From an uncultured Acinetobacter sp. (GTDB taxonomy: Bacteria; Cyanobacteriota; Vampirovibrionia; Gastranaerophilales; Gastranaerophilaceae), in NCBI GenBank assembly GCA_947306495.1, contig CAMZGT010000006.1:1-60118 (forward strand): a stretch of DNA of 60,118 nucleotides, written 5' to 3'. Each line of letters begins with the position of its first letter. Position 1 is the first letter of the stretch. Below are positions 24,642 through 33,105 of the stretch, in pieces. The notes under the pieces were generated by a model that saw only the letters and a program-made list of their open reading frames with translations, had not been told where the DNA came from and did not search any database. The position numbers and the translations under genes were made by a program.

Positions 24642-26918
24642 TTATTTTACTACAGTAAAGAACTTAAATTCAGATGGCATAAGTTTACCGAAAGAAAGGG
24701 AATTTGTTGCTTGAACAAATTTCTCTTCAATATATTCAGTACCGTCGAATCTGTATTCTGAAACTATCGAATAATCACAGGATAGCTCTATTGTTTTGTC
24801 AAAAACTTCAGTACCTTCTTTGATCTCTGTCCAGCAATTTCCGTTTTCTTCTTTTTGAAATTTTTCTGTTGGGGCATTATAATTAGCTATAACTAAAATA
24901 GAATTCTTAAGTCCCTCTTTTTGAATTTGCCAAGCGACAAAGCCGTCTTTATCTTGTCTTATTATATGTGCTTCGCCATCAGTAATTACAGGATTATTTT
25001 TTACAAATCTGTCAATAGCATCAAACTTTGAATAGAAATCGTAATTCTTTTCTCTATGCATCGAAACTTCGTTACCGATTACATATTCCATTCCTGTCTT
25101 AGTAAACGATTCATCACCGTCAATGTACATCATAGGTCGTTGCGCAAATCTTCCGCCAGGAAGAAATTTATACTTAAACCATTTGAATAATGCACCCTGC
25201 TCGCCAAGCTGTCCAGGGTATCTGTCTATAGCTTCAAACTCACCATCTTGGTTATTATATGATTTAAGAATTGAAAGCGGTGTTGATTTTTTTGATGACA
25301 AATTATAATTAGCTAAAGTTAAGTTATCACCCGAAATAGCTTCGGGAGTTTTATAACTCTGAGAAACAATGTCATTTCCCCAAAGTAAGTCAAAATTCAT
25401 ATCTTCGTGGTATTCTTTGTAGTAATTATCCCAAAGCATATATTCCGCCAGTACTCCAAAGTAAGGTATTTTAGCTTTCATTGCAGAATTAAGCATTTCG
25501 AGAACTACTCTTGGAGCTCTGTAACTAATCGGAACTCCGTCTTTTTCAGAAACTTCATCAACTACGTGATCAATATGGTCTACTCTGAATCCGTCAAAAT
25601 TGAATTCTGATTGAATATCTTTCATGTAGTCGATAAAGAATTTTATTACATTACCGTTTAATTTACCGTTTTCTAAATTTACAAAATAGTATGGCGTTTG
25701 ACAATCAAGATTAGCGTATTCCGTAACATTTTCTCCATTAAACTTGTAATGTTTAAACATTGGATAAGAAGCACCCTCGCTCATTTTATCAAAAACCGGA
25801 ACTCCCGCAGAGCACCAAGCACCGCCAGGAGCAGGCCACATTCCTTCTGATATAAGGGCTTGAATTATTTCTCCTTGGTTAGTAATTTCTGATTCAGCAA
25901 GTTTCTTTCCTTTAGAATTTCCTGCAACTTTATTAATTATTATTTTGGCTTTTTTATGTAATCTTTCTTGAATACCCCTTTCCAACATAGAATTTGAAAG
26001 AAATATTTTGGTATCTTTTAATTCGCTGTCAATATCATTATATATATTTTGATAATGTTCACTCAAGTCACCGACACACTCACCTTTAATTTCTTTTTTA
26101 TAGATTCCGCTTACTATATCTAAATCATCTTGGGAATATTTATCAGAAAGTTTAGAAACAGCTTCTTCAACACGTTTTGAGAGTTCATCAATAAGCGCAT
26201 TTATATCAAACCACCTTGCGCAATTAGGATTTGTCAGAACAACTTTTGAAAACCTTCCTGTCTGCGGAAGTATATCATAAATTACAGGGTGTCCTGCAAG
26301 CTGAGTCATTTGTATAAACAATTTTACTTGTTCATCAACTCCGCATCCTGTTTTTTCTGTAATGTTTTTATCTTCAAGATTAGGACTTACACTGCTCGCA
26401 GTAGGAAGGTATGCGCACCCAAATTCACGAGGATGGAATGGAATCAGATACATTGTTGTTCCAAAAATATTGTTATCCAAGTTCCCGCTCGGCAAAATTA
26501 AAAGTTGGCGAAGCCAATCCATAAACTTACCACATTCTTCGGAATTATTACCATTACCAAGTCCGGCAAGGTTTGTAAGTTTTATATCATGTCCTTCTTT
26601 TTGCAACCAGCTTGAATTTTTTACATTATGTCTTGCAAGCACGCTTGATTTAGTAAAATTAAAACTTCCGTTTTCAAACACACCGTTTGCTTCCCACTTT
26701 GATTCCAAAGCAAAAAGAACTTCTGCATCAGTAAGTTCTTCTAATGCTTTGATTTGAGGATAAGGTAAATATCCGTAATGAGCCATTTGTGATTTTAAAT
26801 ACTCTTTCCTATTTTCTGATATTGCTTCGAAAGAATACATTTCTCTTAACTTTGAGTAAAATGAATTCAATTTTTCACACGCATTATCTGTTTCTTTTTT
26901 AAATAAAAACTGCAACAT
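24642..26918 (-). CDS. GH13 alpha-amylase-superfamily enzyme
   Basis: 758 residues. Clan GH-H marks: region I-like GHPVIYDILPQTGRF (about 206-220), region II FDGFRVDHIDHVVDEVS with nucleophile Asp, region III FGVLAEYMLWDN with the acid Glu. N-terminal about 170 residues and C-terminal beta-sandwich-like region (about 660-758) are extra. No signal peptide, so it acts on cytosolic glucans. The N-terminal helical region and length recall 4-alpha-glucanotransferases or branching-type enzymes, but subfamily cannot be fixed by eye. GGAGT RBS; 180 nt before pgi on the same strand. Confidence 0.8.
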   Translation of the reverse strand: MLQFLFKKETDNACEKLNSFYSKLREMYSFEAISENRKEYLKSQMAHYGYLPYPQIKALEELTDAEVLFALESKWEANGVFENGSFNFTKSSVLARHNVKNSSWLQKEGHDIKLTNLAGLGNGNNSEECGKFMDWLRQLLILPSGNLDNNIFGTTMYLIPFHPREFGCAYLPTASSVSPNLEDKNITEKTGCGVDEQVKLFIQMTQLAGHPVIYDILPQTGRFSKVVLTNPNCARWFDINALIDELSKRVEEAVSKLSDKYSQDDLDIVSGIYKKEIKGECVGDLSEHYQNIYNDIDSELKDTKIFLSNSMLERGIQERLHKKAKIIINKVAGNSKGKKLAESEITNQGEIIQALISEGMWPAPGGAWCSAGVPVFDKMSEGASYPMFKHYKFNGENVTEYANLDCQTPYYFVNLENGKLNGNVIKFFIDYMKDIQSEFNFDGFRVDHIDHVVDEVSEKDGVPISYRAPRVVLEMLNSAMKAKIPYFGVLAEYMLWDNYYKEYHEDMNFDLLWGNDIVSQSYKTPEAISGDNLTLANYNLSSKKSTPLSILKSYNNQDGEFEAIDRYPGQLGEQGALFKWFKYKFLPGGRFAQRPMMYIDGDESFTKTGMEYVIGNEVSMHREKNYDFYSKFDAIDRFVKNNPVITDGEAHIIRQDKDGFVAWQIQKEGLKNSILVIANYNAPTEKFQKEENGNCWTEIKEGTEVFDKTIELSCDYSIVSEYRFDGTEYIEEKFVQATNSLSFGKLMPSEFKFFTVVK

Positions 26919-27037
26919 AGGGTACTCCTTATTTCTCTCTGTGGATGTCGGATTTGTATATAAATAATATCATACATGTATATTAAATACAAATCTAAAG
27001 GGGTAAATATTAATGATTGTAAAGGGTGGTAAAAATT

Positions 27038-27066
27038 AAAAGGGCTGCACATTACGCAACCCTTTT
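27038..27066 (-). terminator. Terminator of pfp
   Basis: AAAAGGG (27038-27044) with CCCTTTT (27060-27066), inner TGC/GCA; minus-strand T-run follows. Confidence 0.7.
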
Positions 27067-27085
27067 ATATTCTTATCTTAATATG

Positions 27086-28765
27086 CTACACCGATGCCAA
27101 TTTAGCTTGGCTTTCTAGTTTTAGTGTGATTGTTGTAATATCACATACAGAAGATGGTCCAAAGTATTGGATTGCTCCCGGGAACAAATATCTGTCATTC
27201 ATAGCCCAGTCTTCTCTGTTTGATTCAAGTTTTTTGAATACCGGGCCATCAAGTTCTACCAAAGCTTTCTTGATAACAGGCTTCATTTCGCCGTGACGTC
27301 TTTCCATATTCATCATCATCGTAAGAGGAACACCGCCGGCAATCCAATCTTTAGCTGGTTCTGTAAGATTTCTTACTGATGATAAATAACCTGTTAAACC
27401 AAAATTGATTAGAGCAAAAGCATTAAAGCCTAAAGAATAGCAATAATCAGCATCGAAGTTAGAAGGGAATGCACAACGTCCTTCGTATCCAAAAAAGTGA
27501 GATTGAGTTGAGAATTTGCCTGAGTATTTTCCTTCTTTTTTCAAAGATGACAATCTTTCTTCTATCATAGAGATTAATAATTTTTCTGTTTCAATTCTTG
27601 AAACTTGAACGTTACCGTGTGGGTCTCTATCCATCAACAATTGTGATTTAATAAGTGATGGCAGAGACTTGAATACTGAAGAGTTTTCGCTGGATAAAGA
27701 ATTTTCAATAATTGCAATCTTATCCGCGTCAGAACCGTTAAAATATTTTGAATCTTTTTCAAGAGATGGCATAATATCGTTCAAGTTTGCTATCATTGAT
27801 TTAAGTTCAGGAACAAACTCAATTAAACCTTCAGGAATAACTGCTATACCAAAGTTTTTGCCATTTTGAGAACGTCGTACAATGATATCTGTCATATAAT
27901 CTATTATTGAAGACAGTGACATTTTCTTTTGTTCAACTTCTTCTGAAATGAGTGTAATATTAGGTTGAGTTTGAAGTGCAGCTTCAAGAGCCACGTGAGA
28001 TGCGCTTCTTCCCATTATTTTTACAAAATGCCAATATTTTTTAGCTGAATTAGCGTCTCTTTCAATATTACCAATTAATTCACCATATGTTTTTGTTGCA
28101 GTATCAAAACCGAAAGAAATTTCGATTTGTTCATTCTTTAAGTCGCCATCAATTGTTTTAGGACAGCCGATAACTTGAATGCCTGCATTATTTTTAACAA
28201 ACCATTCAGCTAAAAGCGCAGCGTTTGTGTTAGAATCATCTCCGCCGATTATTACAACTGCAGAAATATTTAATTTTTTACAAATTTCCCAAGAAGATTG
28301 GAATTGTTCTTCTGTTTCAAGTTTGGTTCTTCCTGAACCTATAATATCAAACCCGCCTGTGTTTCTGTAATCATTAATAAATTCATCATTGAATTCAATA
28401 TATTTACCTTCGATAATACCGCTTGGACCGCCTAAAAAACCATACAATTTGTTAGAAGGATTTGCTTGTTTTAATGCATCATACAAACCGGCAATAACGT
28501 TGTGACCGCCTGGTGCCTGACCGCCAGAAAGGATTACACCAACATTTCTTAAACTGCTTGATGTAGATTCAGTAGAAGTTTGAAAAGTAACTGTTGGTTT
28601 TCCGTATGTATTTTTAAACAATGACTTAATTTCATCTTGATTTGCAACTGATTCTGTTGCAACCCCTTCGATTGATACAAGGTGATTAATACCTGATGCC
28701 AAAGAAGAAGGTAATTTAGGTTGGTATTTTAATCTTTCAATTTGTAATGGTGATAAATTTGTCAT
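27086..28765 (-). CDS. pfp: Pyrophosphate-dependent 6-phosphofructokinase (long PfpB type)
   Basis: 559 residues, the length of the plant-beta/Chlamydia/Borrelia PPi-PFK class. [15 protein letters not shown] opens the catalytic domain (about 75). The GGDDSN motif (Asp in place of the Gly of ATP enzymes) and PKTIDGDL with its Lys mark PPi use; MGRSASH is the fructose-6-P site. A reversible PPi enzyme fits a fermentative, energy-poor lifestyle; that last point is inference. Divergent from the 28887 gene. Confidence 0.9.
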   Translation of the reverse strand: MTNLSPLQIERLKYQPKLPSSLASGINHLVSIEGVATESVANQDEIKSLFKNTYGKPTVTFQTSTESTSSSLRNVGVILSGGQAPGGHNVIAGLYDALKQANPSNKLYGFLGGPSGIIEGKYIEFNDEFINDYRNTGGFDIIGSGRTKLETEEQFQSSWEICKKLNISAVVIIGGDDSNTNAALLAEWFVKNNAGIQVIGCPKTIDGDLKNEQIEISFGFDTATKTYGELIGNIERDANSAKKYWHFVKIMGRSASHVALEAALQTQPNITLISEEVEQKKMSLSSIIDYMTDIIVRRSQNGKNFGIAVIPEGLIEFVPELKSMIANLNDIMPSLEKDSKYFNGSDADKIAIIENSLSSENSSVFKSLPSLIKSQLLMDRDPHGNVQVSRIETEKLLISMIEERLSSLKKEGKYSGKFSTQSHFFGYEGRCAFPSNFDADYCYSLGFNAFALINFGLTGYLSSVRNLTEPAKDWIAGGVPLTMMMNMERRHGEMKPVIKKALVELDGPVFKKLESNREDWAMNDRYLFPGAIQYFGPSSVCDITTITLKLESQAKLASV

Positions 28766-28886
28766 AAAAGTATTCCTTTCTTTTTAGTAAACTCTCTATA
28801 TCAAAAATATTAACATAAAAGAATATTTGAAGTTAGTAGCAAAAAATTTTTTTAGGATATTTTATATAAAAAAAACGGAGAAAATG

Positions 28887-29240
28887 ATGCAAATATTATC
28901 ACTAAATAACACCCAAACACCGACTAGTAAAGGACTTGTTCCAATGTCAGATTTTAAAGGACCTGTTTTAAAACTGACAAAGAAAGAGAAAGAAAGAATC
29001 GCTAAACTTGAACAAGCAATACTTGATAATGAACATGAGCTGTATCTTATGAGCCGTTACAGAGATTTAAAGCAAAATTGGACAGAAAAGGATCAGTACG
29101 TATATTCATTTGGCGGCTTAGGATATGAACTTAACATTAAAAGGCTTAAAAGTGAAATTCAAAGAATTAAATTAAACCGAATTAACAAACAAAGAGAGAA
29201 TGCTACAAAAAAAGCTGCAAATCTTGATACTATTGTTTAA
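28887..29240 (+). CDS. Unknown 117-residue helical protein with SDFKG leader
   Basis: ATG 28887 is selected by CGGAG at the right distance (28884 is also ATG). MQILSLNNTQTPTSKG is an Asn/Ser/Thr-rich start, followed by SDFKGPVLKLT (about 22), then a highly charged helical region (KKEKERIAKLEQAILDNEHEL and IKRLKSEIQRIKLNRINKQ) that may be coiled coil. No signal peptide. The 3' end overlaps zupT tail-to-tail by 4 nt. Function unknown; belongs with the F-x-G leader group discussed in the findings. Confidence 0.65.
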   Translation: MQILSLNNTQTPTSKGLVPMSDFKGPVLKLTKKEKERIAKLEQAILDNEHELYLMSRYRDLKQNWTEKDQYVYSFGGLGYELNIKRLKSEIQRIKLNRINKQRENATKKAANLDTIV

Positions 29241-30046
29241 TAGCCGTTAAGCAGCAACAAACTTGCCCAAATAATAACAATGCCGGACATAACACCTGCA
29301 ATTGCGTAATGCCAATCTCCATATTCATGAGAAAGCGGGAGCAAAGTATCAAAAGAAATATAAATCATAATACCGACAACTGCAATTAACATAAACCCAA
29401 TAAAGGCTTCCGGCAGAAACCAATTAAGCAGACCCAAACCAATAAGCGCGCCTATGGGTTCTGTTATACCCGTCCAAAAAGAGTACCAAATTGCAAGTCG
29501 TTTTTTACCGGTTGCATGGTATATAGGAAGCGCAACGGCAATACCTTCCGGAATATTATGTAATGCAATAGCAATAGCAATAGATATACCAAGTGCGATA
29601 TTTTGAGAAGAAACAAGGAATGTTCCCAGACCTTCCGGAAAATTGTGAATAGCAATGGCAATAGCCGTTAATAAACCGGCTCTTTTTATTCTGTGTTTAC
29701 GCTGACAATGCTCATCATCGGGCTGACATTCTTCTGAAAAATCTTCCTCTTCGACGTGGTCAGGGACAAATTCATCAATAAGCTTTGCAATTATTACACC
29801 TGTAATAAAACCCCAAAACAGAAGCCAGTGATACCTGTTAGGATAATAATTTTGCAGTAGCCCTTGTGCAGTTTCAAGAATTTCTGTTAAAGAAACAAAA
29901 ATCATAACGCCTGCAGAAAAGCCCAATCCAAGAGATAAAATTTTAAGATTATTTTTGTGCACAAAGAAAGTAACAAACCCGCCAATTACAGTAGCGAATC
30001 CTGCTAAAAAAGTCATTAATAGAGGTAATTGCCAGTGTTCTAACAT
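29237..30046 (-). CDS. zupT: ZIP-family metal transporter (ZupT-like)
   Basis: 269 residues with about eight hydrophobic segments. The metal-binding motifs are HNFPEGL (TM4) and HNIPEGIAVALP (TM5), and the cytosolic loop is rich in His/Glu/Asp/Cys (EEEDFSEECQPDDEHCQRKHR). Imports zinc or other divalent ions. The name zupT is by family; specificity is not determined. Confidence 0.88.
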   Translation of the reverse strand: MLEHWQLPLLMTFLAGFATVIGGFVTFFVHKNNLKILSLGLGFSAGVMIFVSLTEILETAQGLLQNYYPNRYHWLLFWGFITGVIIAKLIDEFVPDHVEEEDFSEECQPDDEHCQRKHRIKRAGLLTAIAIAIHNFPEGLGTFLVSSQNIALGISIAIAIALHNIPEGIAVALPIYHATGKKRLAIWYSFWTGITEPIGALIGLGLLNWFLPEAFIGFMLIAVVGIMIYISFDTLLPLSHEYGDWHYAIAGVMSGIVIIWASLLLLNGY

Positions 30047-30187
30047 TGCTATATATTTCCTTTACAGATTAATATTAACATAAAAATTGAAAAGATAGAA
30101 TAATATAGCAAGCCTCTTTACAAATTTTTTTTAGCAGGTTATTATATGGAACGTAGCCAAAAGGTTATTCAAGTGATAATTTAATAT

Positions 30188-30265
30188 GGGAGCGTAGCTC
30201 AGTTTGGTTAGAGCGCATGCCTGTCACGCATGAGGTCGCGAGTTCGAGCCTCGTCGTTCCCGCCA
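30188..30265 (+). tRNA. tRNA-Asp (GTC)
   Basis: Cloverleaf with encoded CCA: acceptor GGGAGCG/CGTTCCC, D arm GCTCAGTTTGGTTAGAGC, anticodon stem CATGC/GCATG with loop CTGTCAC (anticodon GTC), T arm GCGAGTTCGAGCCTCGT, discriminator G. Its 3' end is duplicated downstream (see the repeats at 30469 and 31153). Confidence 0.96.
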
Positions 30266-30271
30266 TTTACG

Positions 30272-30304
30272 AAAAAATAAGTCCACTCGTTGGACTTATT
30301 TTTT
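30272..30304 (+). terminator. Terminator of tRNA-Asp
   Basis: AAAAAATAAGTCCA (30272-30285), loop CTCGT, TGGACTTATTTTTT (30291-30304); 14 bp perfect plus T-run. Confidence 0.9.
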
Positions 30305-30332
30305 TGTCAAAAGTTGTGGAAAAAAGAGGTGA

Positions 30333-30369
30333 GAACTCGCCTCAGGTTGTTTCAAACCTGCCCGAGTTC
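30333..30369. other. Imperfect hairpin in the repeat-bounded segment
   Basis: GAACTCG/CGAGTTC (7 bp), internal loop CCT/CC, CAGGTT/AACCTG (6 bp), loop GTTTCA. No T-run follows, so it is not a terminator. It is the most structured part of the 200-nt stretch between the two tRNA-Asp 3' ends, where no gene is seen. Confidence 0.5.
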
Positions 30370-30468
30370 GGCGAAATTTTTGCAGAGAGCGGAGGACTTT
30401 TGCAAAAAGAACGATATTTCTTTGAAGCAAAATCCGTAGACTCGTTTAACGCAAAAATTTCAAGACAA

Positions 30469-30488
30469 GCCTCGTCGTTCCCGCCATT
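30469..30488 (+). repeat. Exact 20-nt copy of the tRNA-Asp 3' end (attachment-site-like)
   Basis: GCCTCGTCGTTCCCGCCATT matches 30248-30267, from the T-loop end to just past CCA, 221 nt away in direct orientation. This is the classic form of a tRNA att-site duplication. It is itself followed by a terminator. Confidence 0.85.
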
Positions 30489-30516
30489 AAAAAGAGAGTC
30501 CGTCAGGGCTCTTTTT
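30489..30516 (+). terminator. Terminator after the second tRNA-Asp 3' end
   Basis: AAAAAGAGAGTCC and GGGCTCTTTTT pair around GTCA with wobble; T-run follows. Its position mirrors the tRNA-Asp terminator. Confidence 0.75.
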
Positions 30517-30542
30517 ATATTTGACGCAAATAATTGCATAAA

Positions 30543-30962
30543 CTAAACTACACTAGTTATATCACCATAACCATATTTTTTGAGATCTGATATTAGTCTT
30601 CGTACGCTTAATATCAATGTATTTTTCATTGTTTGTCCTTCTTTAACATCACGATTGCGTACTGTTTCTGATACATAGGGTGCTGGTTTAAGAATTCTAT
30701 CTATAAAATCTCTGCCTCGTATATTATATTCTGTGGGGGAAACAACTATTCTAAATCCTCTATTATATAAATTTTTGGACTTTTGAGGAATGATTTTTAC
30801 TGTTTGATTTTTTGCAAGCTCTTCAATTGTTGGTCGTGCATCATCAAGAGCATCCGCGAGAGTTTTGCCTACTTGTTTCTGAGTTTTTTGCCAAGACGGA
30901 ATTTTTGCAGCCATACCAAAATTTATTTTATAATTGTTGTTCTGTATTCCTTGTACATTCAT
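30543..30962 (-). CDS. Unknown 139-residue protein with INFG leader
   Basis: Starts MNVQGIQNNNYKINFGMAAK, an Asn-rich leader ending in an I-N-F-G motif, with GAGGTG before the ATG. The remainder is basic (KTQKQVGKTLADALDDARPTIEELAK, YNRGFRIVVSPTEYNIRGRD, TLILSVRRLISDLKKYGYGD) with no membrane segment or signal. It is the only gene between copies of the tRNA-Asp 3' end and points toward the tRNA. No known family. The promoter area has AGCAAAAAAT about 14 nt before TTTATACA, resembling that of the 28887 gene. Confidence 0.65.
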   Translation of the reverse strand: MNVQGIQNNNYKINFGMAAKIPSWQKTQKQVGKTLADALDDARPTIEELAKNQTVKIIPQKSKNLYNRGFRIVVSPTEYNIRGRDFIDRILKPAPYVSETVRNRDVKEGQTMKNTLILSVRRLISDLKKYGYGDITSVV

Positions 30963-31152
30963 TTAGATTTCACCTCTATTTTATGCCCACACATATTGTA
31001 TAAAACTTATCAAAATATTTTTTGCTAATAGTTATCTCAAATATAACAAAAATGTTACATTTATTTATACAAAAACACCTAACTGTTTGATCAAACCACA
31101 TATTTTATCAATACTGGGGGTAAATAAATCAAGAATATATTTCTTAACTAAA

Positions 31153-31187
31153 AGTTCGAACCTGTGAGCGTCAACCCCGCCATTTAC
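31153..31187 (+). repeat. Degenerate tRNA-3'-end copy
   Basis: AGTTCGAACCT, then CGTC, then CCCGCCATTTAC (31176-31187). The last 12 bases equal those at the end of tRNA-Asp and its flank (30259-30270), and the T-loop AGTTCGA matches too, but no T stem can form. It is a third, decayed copy, again followed by a terminator. The gap 30963-31234 holds nothing else. Confidence 0.65.
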
Positions 31188-31190
31188 AAT

Positions 31191-31218
31191 AAAAAGCAGA
31201 CCTTACGGTCTGTTTTTT
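31191..31218 (+). terminator. Terminator after the third tRNA-3'-end copy
   Basis: AAAAAGCAGACC (31191-31202), loop TTAC, GGTCTGTTTTTT (31207-31218), one G-U; works on both strands and may also serve the PLP gene on the minus strand. Confidence 0.8.
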
Positions 31219-31234
31219 ATTTATATTCGCCAAA

Positions 31235-32485
31235 TTATTCTTTTTTAAGGTACTTAGTCATATCATCTAAAAATTCTTGTAATCGTTTCTTGGTCACGTG
31301 CTGCATTACTACAATATGAGAAAGATCTCCACCAAGCCTGTCATCATATTCCTGAGAAAGATCATATTTGCTGACAATTGATTTTGGGGGACGCTTAAAA
31401 TAAACTATATTCGACATAGGCTCCTGCCAAGCAGGCCAATTAAGTTTATCCAATTCATTCTTTAACCAGTTAGCTTGCTTTAACATACTATTAGCTTGCT
31501 TTGCAAACCCTTTTGTTTCTGTATGCTTAATTATCCACCACAGCTTTAGGGGCGAAAGTGCTGAGCGTGAACAATTTATCATCGGCATACTACCATTTAA
31601 ATATGCAATGTTATACGGATTTTGATTATCTTTAACTTCAACTGTTGTAAGAAAAATACCTGCGGGTTCATCAAGACCAAAAAATTTATGACCGCTTATA
31701 GCAATTGAATCAAACGGATAAACATTCTTATCTACAGCATAACCATATTCTGTATATGGCAAATATCCTCCAAAAAGAGCTGCATCCACATGACGATAGA
31801 CCATAACAGAAGGGTATTTTGATAAAATAGCATTCAATGCTTCCTGATCATCAATACCACCCTTAAAAGTTGTTCCCATTGCATAAACCATCAAGGCCGG
31901 ACGGTCCTTCACCAATAATTTTTCAAATTCTTTTGGTACCATACGACCGTGCTCGTCCGACGGAACCAATACCAAATCTAAATTTTGTAAGTCCGCAAGA
32001 CGCATGTTTGAATAGTGTGCTGCGTCTGATACATATACAACAGGCTTTTTCTTTGTTATACTTTCTAAATATTTTGAACCAAAATAAATACCGTGGTTAT
32101 TCCCGTCTGTACCGCTAAAAGTAACAATTCCCCATAAATTGTTAACATCAAAACCATACTTTGGACCGAAGAATTGTATCACCTCTCGTTCAATATCCAA
32201 AGAACTTATCTTTCTTATTGAAGCATCAAAAGGATCACCTGCATTATTTACCATTGCTTCATAGGCATGACTGCGCAAATACCATTTGTAAAAACCGTCA
32301 AGTTTAACATCATGATTTGCAGGATATCCAAAATCTTTTTGTTTCAATCGCATAATACGATTGGCATAATTGTCAAATTCTTTATGCGTGGGGTCTGTTA
32401 CGCCGGCCAGCACTGATCCGTAGGATAATAACATAAGCGTTATTATAACTCCCGCTAATTTTTTAATAGATCTGAAATTCATCAT
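31235..32485 (-). CDS. PLP-dependent (histidine-decarboxylase-like) enzyme with signal peptide
   Basis: A group II decarboxylase fold close to PLP histidine/serine decarboxylases: SGTDGNNHG (about 124-132), stacking His157 in DAAHYSN, Asp234 in RHVDAALFGG, Schiff-base Lys267 in SGHKFFG. Starting at ATG 32485 (AGAGAG about 9 nt upstream) gives 416 residues beginning with MMNFRSIKKLAG and a hydrophobic core (VIITLMLLSYGSVLAG), a Sec signal with A-x-A-like V-L-A cleavage near 27. Family members are normally cytosolic, so export is unusual. No transporter or aminoacyl antiporter is next to it. The product amine cannot be predicted. Confidence 0.8.
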   Translation of the reverse strand: MMNFRSIKKLAGVIITLMLLSYGSVLAGVTDPTHKEFDNYANRIMRLKQKDFGYPANHDVKLDGFYKWYLRSHAYEAMVNNAGDPFDASIRKISSLDIEREVIQFFGPKYGFDVNNLWGIVTFSGTDGNNHGIYFGSKYLESITKKKPVVYVSDAAHYSNMRLADLQNLDLVLVPSDEHGRMVPKEFEKLLVKDRPALMVYAMGTTFKGGIDDQEALNAILSKYPSVMVYRHVDAALFGGYLPYTEYGYAVDKNVYPFDSIAISGHKFFGLDEPAGIFLTTVEVKDNQNPYNIAYLNGSMPMINCSRSALSPLKLWWIIKHTETKGFAKQANSMLKQANWLKNELDKLNWPAWQEPMSNIVYFKRPPKSIVSKYDLSQEYDDRLGGDLSHIVVMQHVTKKRLQEFLDDMTKYLKKE

Positions 32486-32666
32486 TATATCGTTCTCTCT
32501 TAAATAATCTACGCCGTGAATGTTATGACGCACTGTTAAATCTCATTTTCATAATAGCACAAATATCAAACTCGTTTTCACCTTTAATCTTACAAAAATT
32601 TAATAAGTAGTTATTCATGATAGCGTTTTTATTATATAATAATATATCAGGAAGAGGATTTAACGC

Positions 32667-33041
32667 ATGAACAGCTTAATTATATTTCTTGGCGGCGGTT
32701 TTGGAGCATTAACAAGACATCTGTTAAATTTACTTCTGCCCAAAACAGCATATTTGCCTGCAAGTACACTTTTGGCTAATTTTTTAGGCTGCTTCATTGC
32801 CACTTTTGTATTCATATTTTTAGTGACTAAAAGTGAATTAGATTCCACATATAAGCTTTTTCTAATAACAGGCTTCTGCGGAGGTTTAAGTACTCTTAGT
32901 GCGCTTTCGCTTGAATTATTTGAATTTGTACAATCAGAAGAATATGTCAGAGCTTTTTCTTATGCTATTACAACAGTACTTGTTTGTACTTTATCCGTAA
33001 TATTTGGAATTATACTTGTAAAAATGATTATCAAAGCCTAA
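32667..33041 (+). CDS. crcB: Fluoride channel FluC/CrcB
   Basis: 124 residues, four hydrophobic segments, with the family marks GGGFGALTRHLL, LANFLGCF (Asn that lines the pore) and TGFCGGLSTLSALS (Phe/Ser-Thr track; the usual T-T-F-S is S-T-L-S here). Works as a dual-topology dimer exporting fluoride. AGGAAGAGG lies before the ATG. No fluoride riboswitch is visible in the 130-nt upstream gap. Confidence 0.9.
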   Translation: MNSLIIFLGGGFGALTRHLLNLLLPKTAYLPASTLLANFLGCFIATFVFIFLVTKSELDSTYKLFLITGFCGGLSTLSALSLELFEFVQSEEYVRAFSYAITTVLVCTLSVIFGIILVKMIIKA

Positions 33042-33060
33042 TTTTGCGAATTGTTACAAC

Positions 33061-33090
33061 TTGTCATATTGCATTTTATGATGATAGAAT
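33061..33090 (+). promoter_or_regulatory. Putative sigma-70 promoter of flhA
   Basis: TTGTCA (33061-33066), 18 nt, TAGAAT (33085-33090); 15 nt before the ATG. A flagellar sigma-28 pattern is not seen. Confidence 0.4.
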
Positions 33091-33105
33091 GTTATTGGTG
33101 GAGAG

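Noticed and set aside
30217-30546. Plus-strand 109-codon ORF beginning inside tRNA-Asp
   Set aside because: It starts in the tRNA, runs through a terminator and a repeat, has no RBS and its sequence is unlike any protein; it is an accidental frame through the att-like region.
32534-32666. Fluoride riboswitch before crcB
   Set aside because: No conserved GGNGAUGG start or CUGAUGGC-type element can be found in the 130 nt upstream.
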